DNA from: an uncultured Prevotella sp.
GTDB taxonomy: Bacteria > Bacteroidota > Bacteroidia > Bacteroidales > Bacteroidaceae
Assembly (NCBI GenBank): GCA_946623195.1
Contig: CAMOQW010000009.1
Span: 1 to 37,567 of the forward strand
DNA length: 37,567 bases
Reading direction: 5' to 3'
The notes below the pieces were generated by a model. That model saw nothing but the letters and a program-made list of their open reading frames with translations, did no database searches and had not been told where the DNA came from. Below are positions 16,759 through 30,500 of this stretch, piece by piece (the stretch's first letter is position 1; every line of letters starts with the position of its first letter). Made by a program: the position numbers and the translations under genes.

Positions 16759-18195
16759 ATGAAAGCAATCAAATATCTATTCATCGCAGCGCTGACCGCA
16801 GGCTTCAGCGCTACTGCCATGGCTCAGGAAGCCACAGGCACGAACGCCGACATTGATGTCGTGAAAAAGATTATTAGTAGTAAACCCACCGACTTGGACA
16901 AGCAGATGAAGGACTTCTACAAGAAGAACAAGAAGAATGCCGAGAATCTGGTGGCCTTCGGTCGTGCCTTCTATGAGGCCAAAGATACTGCCAATGCCAA
17001 GACGTATGCCAACTATGCTCTGCAGGCCACTAAGAACAAGTGTGCTCCTGCCTTCATTCTGCTGGGTGACATTGCAGCCGTGGCTGACGACGGTGGTGGT
17101 GCTGCAGCACAGTATGAGCAGGCCATCTATGTAGACCCCAAGAACCCGGACGCCTACTACAAGTATGCCAATGTCTATCGTAAGATCAGTCCCGCCGGTG
17201 CCGTTGCCAAGCTCAACGAGTTGCGCCAGAAGCGCCCTGACGTGGCTGTCGATGCCCTCGCAGGCCGTATCTACTATATGTCCAACGAGTTCGACAAGGC
17301 GCTGGCTGCCTACGACAAGGCCGACAAGAGCAAGATGGAAGAGCGCGACCTCAGCGACTATGCTATGTCCGCTTTTTTCAAACAGAAATACGACAAGGCT
17401 CTTGAGGTGGCTAAGTTTGGCTTGAGCAAGAATCCGCGTCATGCTGCCTTCAACCGTCTGGCCTTCTTCAACCTCACCGAGCTCAAGCAGTTCGACGAGG
17501 CCCTGAACTATGCCGACAAGCTGTTCCACCACTCTGACTCCGCCAAGTTCTCTTACTACGACTACACCTACTACGGCAATGCTTACGCCGGTGCCAAGCA
17601 GCCCGAGAAGGCCATCGAGATGTATGAGCTGGCTCTGGCCCAGGAGGATATGGACAACAAGGCCAAGCGTGCCGGTGTCGTGAAGCAGCTCTCTGATGCC
17701 TACAAGAACAAGGAGGACTATCCCAATGCCATCAAGCACTATAAGGACTACCTGACCAATATGGAGAAGCCCACTGCTATGGATTTGGCCGGACTGGCTA
17801 CCCTCCACATGCAGCATGGTGGTTCGCTGACCGATGCCGAGGCCAAGAAGGCTGCCTTCATGGAGGCCGATGCCGTCTATGGCGACCTGGCCAACAAGTA
17901 TGAGAATGCCGTGGAGTATGCTACCTTCATGCGTGCCCGTGTCAATGCCCAGATGGACCCCGACTCTAAGTTGGGACTGGCCAAGCCTTACTACGAGAAG
18001 CTCATCGAACTCATCGAGCCGCGTGCTGAGAAGGATGCTACTGAGCGTGCCCGTATCATCGAGTCTTACCGCTACATGATTGCCTACAACTTCATCGTAC
18101 TGGAGAACACCCCCGTAGCCAAGGAGTATGCCACTAAGCTGCAGGCCATCGACCCGGAGAACGAGATTGCCAAGCAGATTCTTGAGACAAAGTAA
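16759..18195 (+). CDS. Exported tetratricopeptide-repeat protein
   Basis: A 478-residue protein with a clear signal peptide (KAIKYLFIAALTAGFSATAMA, cut after AMAQ or AMA). The mature part is almost entirely helical and made of TPR-like repeats such as ALAAYDKADKSKMEERDLSD, AIEMYELALAQEDM and AIKHYKDYLTNMEKP, with A/Y/G spacing typical of TPR helices. It probably acts as a periplasmic or outer-membrane scaffold. It ends the exbB-tonB cluster, 74 bp after the PstS-like gene, and a strong terminator follows. A TPR protein at this place is common in Bacteroidetes Ton clusters. Partner unknown. Confidence 0.88.
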   Translation: MKAIKYLFIAALTAGFSATAMAQEATGTNADIDVVKKIISSKPTDLDKQMKDFYKKNKKNAENLVAFGRAFYEAKDTANAKTYANYALQATKNKCAPAFILLGDIAAVADDGGGAAAQYEQAIYVDPKNPDAYYKYANVYRKISPAGAVAKLNELRQKRPDVAVDALAGRIYYMSNEFDKALAAYDKADKSKMEERDLSDYAMSAFFKQKYDKALEVAKFGLSKNPRHAAFNRLAFFNLTELKQFDEALNYADKLFHHSDSAKFSYYDYTYYGNAYAGAKQPEKAIEMYELALAQEDMDNKAKRAGVVKQLSDAYKNKEDYPNAIKHYKDYLTNMEKPTAMDLAGLATLHMQHGGSLTDAEAKKAAFMEADAVYGDLANKYENAVEYATFMRARVNAQMDPDSKLGLAKPYYEKLIELIEPRAEKDATERARIIESYRYMIAYNFIVLENTPVAKEYATKLQAIDPENEIAKQILETK

Positions 18196-18220
18196 ATAAA
18201 TTTCTTAACGTAATGTGTGG

Positions 18221-18252
18221 AAGGGAATGCTCCTACGGGGCATTCCCTTTTT
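18221..18252 (+). terminator. Terminator of the exbB-tonB-TPR operon
   Basis: AAGGGAATGC (18221-18230) pairs with GCATTCCCTT (18240-18249) around a 9-nt loop and runs into a T-stretch ending at 18252. Confidence 0.9.
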
Positions 18253-18264
18253 CGTCTATACCCC

Positions 18265-18333
18265 TGAGGTCACGCATTACTAACGCATGAGGCTATGCAT
18301 TACTAACGCATGAGGCCATGCGTTAGTAACACG
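18265..18333. repeat. Three 23-bp tandem units with competing hairpins
   Basis: Units at 18265-18287, 18288-18310 and 18311-18333 all begin TGAGG. The first two share GCATTACTAACGCA. The third has the reverse-complement core CATGCGTTAGTAA. As a result 18300-18312 pairs perfectly over 13 bp with 18317-18329 around an AGGC loop, and the identical 13-nt word in unit 1 (18278-18290) can pair with the same arm. It is not a CRISPR, because there are no unique spacers. Confidence 0.8.
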
Positions 18334-18444
18334 TAAAACAAGATGTCAAGATGCGTCTGCCTTGTGGTGAAGGCCCAAATCGATGCCCTAAGGGAGCCTT
18401 CCGCCCTTGTTTTGTGTTAAAAAGGCGTTTTATTGTTGTAAATA

Positions 18445-18476
18445 TTTTGCCATTCCGTTAATTCTTCGTACTTTTG
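18445..18476 (+). promoter_or_regulatory. Near-consensus Bacteroidetes promoter of the giant gene
   Basis: TTTTG (18445-18449), a 19-nt spacer and TACTTTTG (18469-18476) form the best promoter match in the window. Transcription should begin near 18483, giving a leader of about 64 nt. The leader contains a GC-rich hairpin (18492-18501 with 18510-18519, one C-C mismatch, 8-nt loop) close to the 5' end. Confidence 0.8.
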
Positions 18477-18546
18477 CAAATTAAATTGTACATGCACGCG
18501 CAAGTAGGCGCGCCTGCATACGCGTAAAATATAACCGACTGACAAC

Positions 18547-21500
18547 ATGACAGTGAAAGTTACGACAGACAACGACATGAAAGTAATTCGACATAACGGA
18601 ACAAAGAAAAGGGCCGGAGGCGCAGCGGCCACGTTACTGCGCCGCATGATGACACTGCTGCTGATGATGACCGTCGGCAGCGTGATGAACATGGCGTGGG
18701 GCCAGGCTGACAGTTGGGTGGTGCCGGCCAGCGACATCGACCTGACGGGTAATACCCCTTACTGGATTCGTCATACCGCCACCAACGGCCTGAACCTGGC
18801 CAGCAAAGCTCCGGTTTTCAGGTATGACCGGACAGGAGTGAGTGCTGTGGCTGCCGACATGAGCGACCTGACGCAGGTGTTCTATTTCAAGAAGGAAGGT
18901 GCGCGCATCTTCGTTTACACGCAGACAGCCAACGGAGCCTATAAGACCTATATAGGTTCTGACGAGGTTGCCAACCAGAAGTGGGGCATGTCAACTAAGA
19001 CGCTTACCGGCGACAACCGTCCGACGACAACCAGCGGCGTCAACCAGCAGGGTTATCTGAAGGAGATTTTGCCTGTGGGCAATACCGGCAACGTGTTCTT
19101 CCACTTTGTGCGTGCCAATGGCAATGACCCTGACGTCACAAATAAGTCATACCTCATTGTTAACCGTTCCAACCGTGGTGGTACCCCTGTGTATGATGAC
19201 GGACAGAAAGGCACCAAGGACAACTTCATCCAGTGGACGGTCATTCCCTGGCGTCCGTTGGAGATATTGAAGAACGAGATTGACGAGGTGTGGCGCATCT
19301 ACTACAATGCCAAGGTGGGTACGAATAATTATGAAGTAAAAAACCAAAGCTACATTGACGCCCTGCTTGCCGCCTACACCACTGCCTACGATGCCTATAC
19401 CAACATCAAAGCCGACATCGATGGCGGCACGGCCACCCTCTACCAGCGTCTGTCGTCTATCCAGACGGCATGGAGTGCCCTGAAGGAAGCCAAGCGCGAA
19501 TTCCTTACCAATGCCTTCAGCCTTGACCTCGAGAAGACCTACGTACTGACCAACAAGTACGGCGGTGTGCTGAAGTACAACAACCAGAACCCGGCACAGA
19601 TTGACCAGCCCTACACTATTACCGACCAATACAAGGTGAAGTTCTACAAGAATGATGAGACGGGCAACTACTACATGCAGTCTGTCAGCAACCCTACCCA
19701 GTACCTGCAGCCCAGCAACAATAAGTTTACCAGTAACTCCACTATTGCTGACAACGCTGACAGCCAGATGCAGAATGTGCCGGTGAAATGGGGAAATCAA
19801 GAGAACACTTTCAAACGGCATGAGTTCTTAATACAGCACTTCGATAACGACTATGTGGGTATCTGGTTCAACTCGCGCCTGGACTACACCGCCGCTGGTG
19901 GCGTGCAGACCAACGAAGGCTTCCTGCACTACGACTACAACGATGGTACACCCACCGAGCCGTTCAAGTTGCGTGCCGACAAGGCTGAGTCGCTGAACAA
20001 CCCCACCGCCTACTGGCTCTTGGAGGAGTTCAACGAGCGCTACGTCACGTGGCACATCATTGCCAACGACGGTATAGAAGTGCTCACACAGAAGCGTCCG
20101 CTCTTTGAGCGCCAGTACGAGCGCGCCATCTCGCTGCCCGACGAGTTCCGCTCGCCTCTGGCAGACAGTTACACCTATGCAACCACACAAGGCGGAACAC
20201 CACTCGCTGCCGAAACCACCTTTCAGGCGGCTTACCCCTCCCCCTCCGACAAAGACATCCATGTCTATGTACGCTACTCCACCTCCGATGCCAACAAAGC
20301 CAAACTCGACGGCAACATTGAGTATGGCATGACCCTCAACGACCAATACGTCTACGACAATGACAGCGGTACCGCCACGCTGAACCCCTCCAACGATGTG
20401 ACAGCTGATGAACATTATGCCTGGACTATCAAAGGACAGGACCCATACCGTGTCACCATCACCAACAAAGGCACATCCAAGACCATAGGCACTTCTTCCA
20501 CACTGAACGGTTCGGGCAATAACTATTCGCTCGACAATAACACTACCTACTGGATGCTTTTAGGTGGCGGCAAGGCAGGTCAGTACCGTCTCGTGGCCAA
20601 CAGCACCACCAACCAGAACTACTACTACGCCCTCTTCAACAATAACGGCACCCGTCTTGCCAGTCAGGACAAGATTGACAGCTACTACGACCCGCTGGCT
20701 CAGGTCACCTTTGGTGAGTGGAAGGAATACACTTACAAAGTAGTAAACCACAGCGGTGAGATAGCCGCCACGGCTACGGCCAACGGCCTGGCGGGTAAGA
20801 AACCTGCTGTGCCCGCCAGCATCAAGAGTCCGTTGGCAACTGACTTCATGTATGGCGTGCAGGATGACAAGAGCGATGCCTCGGCTTCTTTCCGTCTGCC
20901 TGACGACAACAACAAGACCATATATGTCAGCGGCTACGTACCGACAGCTACCCTCGACCTTGCCGGCTCCACCACCATCTACAACATCAAGGTGGGCAGC
21001 AACTACATGCAGGCCGATGTCGATTTCACCAGCATCACCCAGGAGACATCAGCCCTTAACGGCGGAAAGAACGTTCGCAACCTTTTCCTTCTGACAGGCA
21101 GTGACCCTTACGGTCTCACGCTGAAGAGCTACTGCTCGGAGGACCGTTACGTGGTACTTGACGGCGGCAGCTACAAATTAGTGGATGCCGAAGCTTTTGC
21201 GGCAGCCTCTTACGCCAACAAGCAGTTTGTGGTATTAGGTGGTGACGATGCCGCGACATACGATTTTCATCTACTGAACTACGATGCAGATGCAGACTCA
21301 CCCGCCAGTCCGCAGTTCAACGAGGTAACTTTCACAGCACAGACTCCACAGAGCAACAATGTCAACTTCCAGCTCATTGACATGACTGGACGAAAGGTGT
21401 GGAACGCCATCTCCGGTACCTACTATACCGGTGACATCCGCCCCGACCTGCCATACGCCTATAAGAGTCCGCTGGCAAAGAACTACACATACTATCTTGG

Positions 21501-24500
21501 TATCAGCTTCTCTGACAACGTCTATACCCCATCTCAGGAATTCGTCTCTACCGAGTTCACCACGGGCATGACGGTTTACGTGAAATATGAATACAATCCC
21601 GACAACATGATCCGCTTCGGCAGTGAGGACGTGCATGTTGACCTGACAGGCAAGACACCCTACCTGCTCAACACCGGTACGGAGACTGCGCGTAACTATG
21701 TCATGTGGCACAACGATGCAGGCACTAAGACCAAGAATGCCAGTTCTCCGCTTGACGGTCAGCACACCTACTATGAAATGTACAAAGACGTGAAGAACGA
21801 GCCTAACCCTATATCACCGCCCCATCTGTGGACCCTCGGCTCCGTCGATGGTACGCCCGACCCCTATTGCATCGTGCTGCATAACGGCTACAACACCGAA
21901 TACTTCCTCTCCGCACAGAACGGCGTGGGCGGCGACGGCTCCAACATCTGGGCAATTCCCGACAGCGAGACCGGCGACTGCGTGCGCCGCTGGGCACTCA
22001 TCAACGGTACCACCGCCAACCCATACCGACTGTTCAGTGAGCTGGTACATGGGCAGACCGCACAGGTGCTCGTTATGGCTAACAACGGTTGGATACGACA
22101 GTGCAACTACACCGATGCCGGATCCACCAGCAGCAATTACGCCAAAGAATCCGACTGCCAGCTGCGTCCCCGTCCGCTGACCCATTACCTCATCGTGAAC
22201 GGCATCGGCAACATGCCTACCCGCTCTACCCGCGTCACGCCGGTCACCGACCTCTCCACACGGCTTGAGATGCCAGAAGAGCTGATGTCGCCGCTCATTG
22301 ACCCGACGAAAGCAGACAGCTACCGCTTCTTTGCCACTCAGACCGACGCCTACAACTACTCCAGCGCCAAGACCGCTGCAGACCGCGCTGCCGCTGCAAC
22401 CAAAGCCATCACCACCTACGCCCAGGTGACAATGAACGACCGCGTATATGTAGGCTACTACTACAACCCCGACTACGTCCCGACAAACTACCCGCATCTG
22501 AAGCTCAACAGCAATGCATGGTACTACATCTATTACGACAATGGCGGCACGAAGCGCTACCTCATGCGACGCATACACAGCAGCAGTAATAGCGAAAACT
22601 CCGTATGGTGCTCGAAGAACTACGACCCGAACAACCTCGGTGCCAATGCCTCTAAGCAAGACTACATGATGTGGAAGCTCTCAGGCAACGACCCTTACGC
22701 CATCACCATCAGCAACAAGCACGTGTGGCGCGAAGGCCAGTCGCGCGACGTGTCTATGAACGCCACCACGACATGGAACCCGCAGGCCATCTTCAACGGC
22801 ACCTACTACTCGTTCCTGCTGCGCCCAGGCAGTCAGAGCGGCAAACTCGGATTGACGCTCGTGGGTACCAACGCCAAGATTCCTGCCGTAGGTACACGCG
22901 ACCGTTTCTACTACCTCTGTTTCAGGGGCGACGATTACACCATCGAGATTGCTCGCAACGACAAGTCGGAGATTGCCAACAGTGTCAGCAATGTACGCTC
23001 ACCATACTACAGCGACCGTACGGAGTGTAACGTCACCTTCGAAGAGGTAACCGGCTTTACCGACTACACCTACCACATCATCGACAACCAGGGCAACGAC
23101 GTCATCCAATACACCGTTGCACAGAAGACAGGCGATGCCCCCCGGGTGCCTGACGAGATACGCTCGCCATTAGCAGGTACATGGCGCTACTATACCAGCC
23201 TCGCTACGGCGCAGGCCGATGCCGAGGCAACGCTTACCGAAATGTCAACTAACAACGAAGCCGGAAAGAAAGACCATACCCTATCGGGTAACATCACCGT
23301 ACTGGGAACAGAAAGCGACATCTACGTTCGCTACTCTGACAACGGTCAATACGCCATCAACACCGAGTTAACCGAATGGGGCTACCCCACCGGCACAATG
23401 GTGCCATACAACCTGGAGTTCCAGCACGGTACGAAATACTATGAGGAGAGTGCCGACAAGATACTGTTTGACTCAAAGAACTGGACAGAGAACGGCATAC
23501 TCTACCCTGAGTGTAACGGTAACAGCCATTTCTACGTCTATAACCAAGCCACGCGCGATAATGCCTTCGCCACGGGTTCAAACCTTCGTACCCGCATGTC
23601 GTGGTATTTCACCGGCGGCGACCCCTACCGTCTGCGCATCATTAACCATAACAACAACACCAACCGCGACCTGGACAATGTTACTATTGATGGAAAGAAA
23701 GCCGACGAAACCATGCCTAACTCGTTCTACACTACGTACGGTCCTGTATCAGGCGGCACGGAGACGGGCGGGCAGTCAACCACTATGGGCGTGCGTACCA
23801 TCCTGCGCTCACCATACTATGCAAAGCCATTGATTGATGGAACTAACATCAAAGCCAAAGGTGATAAGATTTATTCTATTACCGCGGGAACCGAGCATAC
23901 CGGCACTAACAGCACAGATGTCAATACCTCAGACTGGTCAACGGAATACATGGTACTGTCATCGGGTCACGACATGAAGCTCGTCACCAGCAGTCCCATC
24001 ACCTATACAGACGGACTGGGAACACATGAAATCACCGACCTCAATGCACGTACCGTGCGCACCCTGGAACATAACTTTAAGGAGAATCCTACATACACCG
24101 GTATGAAATCATGGAAACCGGGAGAGAATACCACTAAAGTGCAGGAAGCACTGACGAATGAACAGATGCGCCAGATGGGTGGAGTCTATCAACACGATGA
24201 TTTCCTAAAGGGATATCATTGGTCTGATGGTGAAGGAGGTGCATATCCGGAAAAAGCCTACTTCTCGACCGTCAACACCGGTGAACAGTTCAAGATTATC
24301 AGCTCACCTCTTGTACCTGCTGTCCACCTCATTGATAACCACGGGTGGGAGGTGAAGTATTGGCCCTATCCTAATGGTTCTGGTGCAGCAGAACTGAAGG
24401 CAGCCATCACCAAGTACAACAGTCCGATGGTGGCAGAATACCAGTGCTATATTGGCAACTCTGCTGTCGGTACCAGCACGGCAAGCATCAAGAAAGCATC

Positions 24501-27500
24501 CGGGTACTACAAATACACTTTCGATGAAGGTCTTCCTGTTGTTACTAGAGGCAGTGACCTGGGGACATGCATCGACAACATCGCTACACAGGATGTTGTT
24601 AAGCTCAAAGACTCAAAAGGAAACAGGATTCTCCCTACAAATGCCAACCACCCCGACATCTTCATCACCTACACCGTGAAGGACAACTTCCAGGACATGA
24701 CGCTGGAATACTTCATAGAGCAGAATAACAAATTGGCGAAAGCCAATGGCGACGTGATAGATAACAATACCGTCGCCGACGATGTCTATACCGCCGACAA
24801 GAGTACCTTTACTCCCTCCGGCGGCTCTATCAAAGCAGGTTACACAGACCCGCTTGACCCTCTGTTGTGGAACCTCGCCATCAACCCCGACATTGACGAG
24901 GAGATGGGATACGTCTATGGCGGTTCGCAGGGAGAGAGTTCCAAGGAGACCCTCACCGAGCAATATGCCAAAGAGGGCAAGGACGGTTTCGACCCATATA
25001 ACATACGCATAAGGAGCCGTGAACTTGGAACCTATATGACGATGCAGTATGATGCCAGCGGCGAACCCATCACCGCAGAAGGTTCTCTGAAGTTGGAAGC
25101 AGCCCCCAATGTCAAAGTAGAGCGCGAGGGTCGCAGCCATAACATGATGCAGATTTCGGGTGCTACGTTCATGTTCGTGCAGGATAATATGAATCCCGTC
25201 CACTACCGCTTTGTGCCCCGTTTCGAGGACGAGGAATTCTCGCAGACCGGCGAGCAGCTGAAGAAAACATACGCCATGCACAACCTGAGCACAATCCGTG
25301 AGGCTGCCAATGGAACAATAGAAGGCGAAGACTATACAACAGCCCAGCACACCATCATCACGCCGGTGTTCCAACACGTTTATCACGTAGTGAACAAGGA
25401 GAACAAGGTGGCTATCAACTACCGCAACGTGGTATTGAGTGAGATTGGTGGTACGGGCGAGAATGCCAGTCTGCCGCGAGAGATAGGCAGTCCGTTCGTC
25501 ACCAACATGCACTTCTATACCCATGCTACGGTTGACGGCAGCGGCACGGTGACCATTGACGAGTCGTCTGAGCTGACCTCACTGCCCGCCGTGGCCGAGA
25601 TGTGGGTGACCTACGACTATGACCCTGACAGCTACGAGACTCTCGACCTCTCGGGCGAGAAGTACGTGCGACTCGTGGCGGTGGACTCGCCCGACTATTA
25701 TACAAGTCTGAGTAATGGCTATGCGTTAAGTAATAGTGCTACGGATGAAGACAAGAAGACTGATACGTATCTCTGGTCTCCCGTAGCCAAAGTGATTACT
25801 GTGGATAATAAGGAGTATATCGACCCGTACCAGATAGCCCTGAAGAACAAATCGGACGGCACCATTGTGGAAGGTAGCGGCAGTTACCCCTACATCATCG
25901 TCAACAGCGCCACCGAAGGGCAGTATGAGCTACTGTGCTCAGATGCCAACTTAGCGCACGACGACCCTGCTGCGGATTACAATTACTTGGCCAACAGCAG
26001 CAACACGACGCTGACAAAACAGAACCTCGTCAGCGGCAATGCCAACGTACAGATGAAGTTCATGGGTATTCCCGTCACTCCAACCTACGTGGTCATCAAC
26101 CGCAGCGGCACACAGAGTATCCGCTATAAAGACACGGAGGCAGAAATGGGCGACGTCATAAAGATACCGAAGAAGATTAAGAGCGTACAGGTGAACTACA
26201 ACCAGTTCCACTACTGGGATGCCAGTGATGTGAAGATGAGCGATAATAGCACACCGAACCCTCTCACCGACTATGCGATGACACGCCGCAATATCACAGG
26301 AGGTAAGAACCAAGATGGCAAAACTTACGATTTGAGCAGTGCTCAAGCCATCAAGCGTCTCAACTATACCGATAACGAGCCCGTCATCTATGTCACTTAT
26401 GACTATAAGCCTGACTCACTACCCAGCCAGTACAACTTCGACCTCACGGGCAAGGCCAAGTACAACATCTACTTCGAAGCTCCTAACAACAGCATAAGAA
26501 GCAAGTTCTACGTAGGACTCAACCCTTCACATACTACCGGCACCGCAAAACTTGACGACGGTAGCACATGGTTCGATACCGGTTTGGCCGATGAAATCCG
26601 CGAAAGCTCACAGAAGAGCTACCTTGAAGACCCGGTGTATCAGAACAACTACATTTGGAAGTTGCTGTGCGACAACGATTTACCCGACCCATATAACATC
26701 CGTGTGCAGTCAGTCAACAATTCGTTGGGTTACTTTAGCTCCGATGGTTCTACAGTATCCGGATCAGAACCAAATGAAGCAAACATTATCAATTACCGTC
26801 TTAGGAGCGACAATAGTGCCAAAAAAGACGCCATGATTTACTCCTACATCATCGTTGATGCCGGCACCAAAGACAGCGAGGGCAATGCCAATGTCCGTAT
26901 GCTTGCCACATATACCGACAGCAACGGTCGTTACTATTACCCTGGTGCCCGCAAACTGCGCGAAGACGATACTACAACGACAAAAGGCCCGAACTTACGT
27001 GAAGGCCGCTTTATGGAAGAATCCAATGTGAATAACCACAAAGTCACCTATGGCCACACCATCGACATGCAGATCATGTCGCGCGACATGCTGAACATAG
27101 AGTGGTGGATGAAGCGACATATCGTTGACGACGACTATAAGCTCATAGCTACGTCAGAGAACGTGCTGGCAAAGACGAAAGTCAGCCTGCCACAGGAGTG
27201 GTTGCGCAAATACTGCGACTATACCTACCTCTGCCGCTACCACTTAGACGGTGAGCAGGTGAAGGCTGCCGACGGCGAGGCTACGTATGAGCAGTCCACC
27301 TATCCATTGACCACATTCCCCGTATTGATTAACGGTGATGACTCGGAGGTGACACCTACCGTCCGCATCTATGTGGATTACGAGGTAACAGACATGCCGT
27401 TCAACCTCATGGCCAATACCAAGGCGGGCGTGGAGGCGCTGCTCAACAATCAGAACGAGATTGTAAACAAGCGTTTCTTCGACATGACGGCCGACGATGA

Positions 27501-30500
27501 CCATACGCTCTATGACAAGATGAACGCCTCGATAGCCGACATGAACGGTACGACACGCCCACGCAAGGACTTCCTCTACTTCATGGTGCTCGGAACTAAC
27601 AACGGATTCACCAGCGGAAGCCAGCACTTCCTGCGGCGCGAGAGCAACGGCAGGCTGAGCACATTGCCCAGCACCAATGGCTACAAGCTGCACTATGACA
27701 ACACAAATAACCACAATAAGTGGACCTACAGCCGAGTCGCTGAGGCCTACAGACCCAACGACCACTCGGCCTTCGAGGAGAAGAACTGGCTGTTCGCTTT
27801 CGCAGGCGACCCCTACGACCTCTACATATATAATGCATCGGCAATCGACGAAAACGGCTACGACGACGTTGAACAGGAGACTCAACATGTGGCATTCCAC
27901 CCGCACCATACGGTGAACATTACTACACTGACCAACACAGCGGGAACCACCAAGGAGTATGTGCCATCGACAACAGACCTCACCACCGACGCTACGGATC
28001 CCTACGGATGGGGCCTCTGTGAGAGCAGGGGGGCTAACGCCGACCTGACTTTCAGCCTGGCCGCCAGCGAACTGCTGCCCGACGAGGAAACAGGCAGCCA
28101 GCTCCTGTGGCAGCTGGCGCAGTCAAGCATCGACAAGGACAACGAGGTGATGCTCAAACAACGGGCAGCCAACTACAGCGGTCTGGAATACAACCTGAGG
28201 GTGCTGCCCTATGAACCGGTGAAGTATGAGGATGTGCGCATCATCATACGCCGGGAGGACGAGGTAAACACTTATAACACCTGGAAAGTCGGCAAGTCTG
28301 AAGAAGATAAGCAAGACTATATAGAGAACACCATGAAGACCGGTCTCTCGAAGCTCTACTTCGCTGCCCACGACCGAATCTTTGCCGAAGGCGACCAGAT
28401 AGACACCGCCGACGATGATGCACTGCCGCTGCAGGTGCGACGGGCATTCTGCGATTATACGCTCTATAGCGATGACTACGATAAACAGAGCGGCACGTAT
28501 ATCATTAAGGCTGGACCATATCCTACCAAGCTACCGCTAACTGATGCATCCGGGAATACCGTCTACGACGAGGACGGACGTATCATCTATACATACCGGA
28601 ATGCCGACGGAACAGAAGCTACGGGGGCCCAGGCTATCTATGCCAAGTATAAGGTGACGAGCGACGTGTTCCTCAGTGAGGCACCGACGCAGAGCGAGGT
28701 GACGGCGATGGCCAACAGCAACGACCACGTCTACTTCATGGACTTCCCCGACCCGACGAGCAACGCCACCCACCACCATGCCTACTACGACCCCGATACC
28801 AAATTCTTCGACCGCACAGGCGACCTGAAGCGCAAGATCGACAGCAAACTGGGCCGCGCCAAGTCGGAGAAGAAGAAGTGGGACGACACGCAGTTTGTCG
28901 ATGATACCGACCTGTGGTACAACAACTATCAGTATCGCTCCGCCAGCAACCGCATGGTGTCTACCCCGGAGCGGCTGAAGTGGTACTTCGTGGGCGACCC
29001 CTACAAGGTGCAGGTCTACAGCGTAGCCGGCGACTGGAACACCACCACACTGACCGATGCCGACGGCACCACCCACGACCCCGGCACCGTGGCTGCCAAC
29101 CTTGCCCGCTTCGACGAGACAGAGACCAACTTCCAATTTGTGGTGGACTGCGTACACCTGCGCGTGCCCGACTACTCGATCATCGACGAACGTAAGGAGG
29201 TGAGCCGCACCGACATGTATGGCAATCCGCTGGAGGACATCCCCAACCGCCACTACAACCAGCCCTACTTCGACGACTTCTACTGGGAGTGCGTGCCGGC
29301 AGCCAGCAGCGAGGAGGGCACCTTCGCCCTGCGCTTCAAGGAGGACAACGACCTGTTGGGCTACCGCAACGTGTACTACTACTTGGCGCACGACGGTCTG
29401 CAGAAGGGATACATCACCGACGGCAAGACGACGAACTACGATGTGAACCTGAGTTACAACCCCAACAACGAGACGCACGGCTCGGGCGACTACCCCGACT
29501 ACCACAAGGCCAACGACCGGAATACCATCATCCGGCTGGTGCAGCCCGCGAAGGTGTACGTCACGGCCAAGAAGAACGGCACGGCGGTGGTCACCGACGA
29601 ACTGTCGGAGTACTTTGGCGTGGGCGAGACGCTGACCGAGGTGCCGCGACACCTGCAGCGCAAGTTCGTCAGCTACGACTGGACCAGTACGAAGCTGACA
29701 GAGGACAATGTCTACTCAATATCTAACTGCACGGATGTGACCACAGTTCACGGAAAAACGGTCAACGACCTGATGACACCGTCTGTGGCGAAGCAGAAGG
29801 TGAACCCCGTCTATAAATTCAATGTCAATTATACCGTCAGCGACCTTTCTAAGGACGAGAGTGGCAACAATGTACACCTGTTCACTACCGACATCAGCAG
29901 TCCGCAATGGGTAGACATGTGGGTAAGTCCCAACAACTGGCTTTTCTATGACAAGAACCAGACAGACAAGACGCAGGTGAGCAGCTACCGCACCGCCGTA
30001 CAGGACAACTCAGCCGACGGCTGGAACGACGGTCTGAAGGGACTGCACTGGGCACTCGTGGGCGACCCCTACGACTTCACCATCCTGAACCGCCGACGCT
30101 ATGAGGCTAATGACGGGGCAGGGCAGTGGATAGCCCTGACAAAGCAGACTATCAGCGACTATGCAGGGACGACGCCTGCCGACTCCATCGTCTGGACGAC
30201 AAGTTTGGTGAACGCGACGGACGACAACACCTCCTCTAAGGACATCGCCGCTGCTGCCACCGCCACCCACTTCTCCACGCAGATGTGGAAGTTGTCGCCC
30301 CGAAACAATGACGGCGCCTACCAGACGGGCAATGCCGACGGCCACTACTTCCTGCGCACGGCATCGCTGAAGACGACCACCGAAGACTACAACAACGCAT
30401 CGCCCTACATCAACCAGACCAACAACTACTGGCGTATGGTGTGCAAGCCCTATCCCAATGGCAACACCACGAAGACCAGTTATTTCGAGATGGTGCCTTA

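Larger units (their letters stand above)
18196..18546. other. Intergenic region before the giant gene (351 bp), no gene seen
   Basis: It contains the upstream terminator, the 23-bp repeat cluster, about 90 bp with nothing recognisable (18334-18440), and the promoter and leader of the giant gene. Confidence 0.8.

Noticed and set aside
16777..17817. 346-codon minus-strand frame opposite the TPR gene
   Set aside because: It is a low-complexity V/L/G-rich shadow of regular TPR codons, with no signal or motif.
18265..18333. CRISPR array
   Set aside because: There are only three adjoining units, no spacers, one unit has an inverted core, and no cas gene is in the window.
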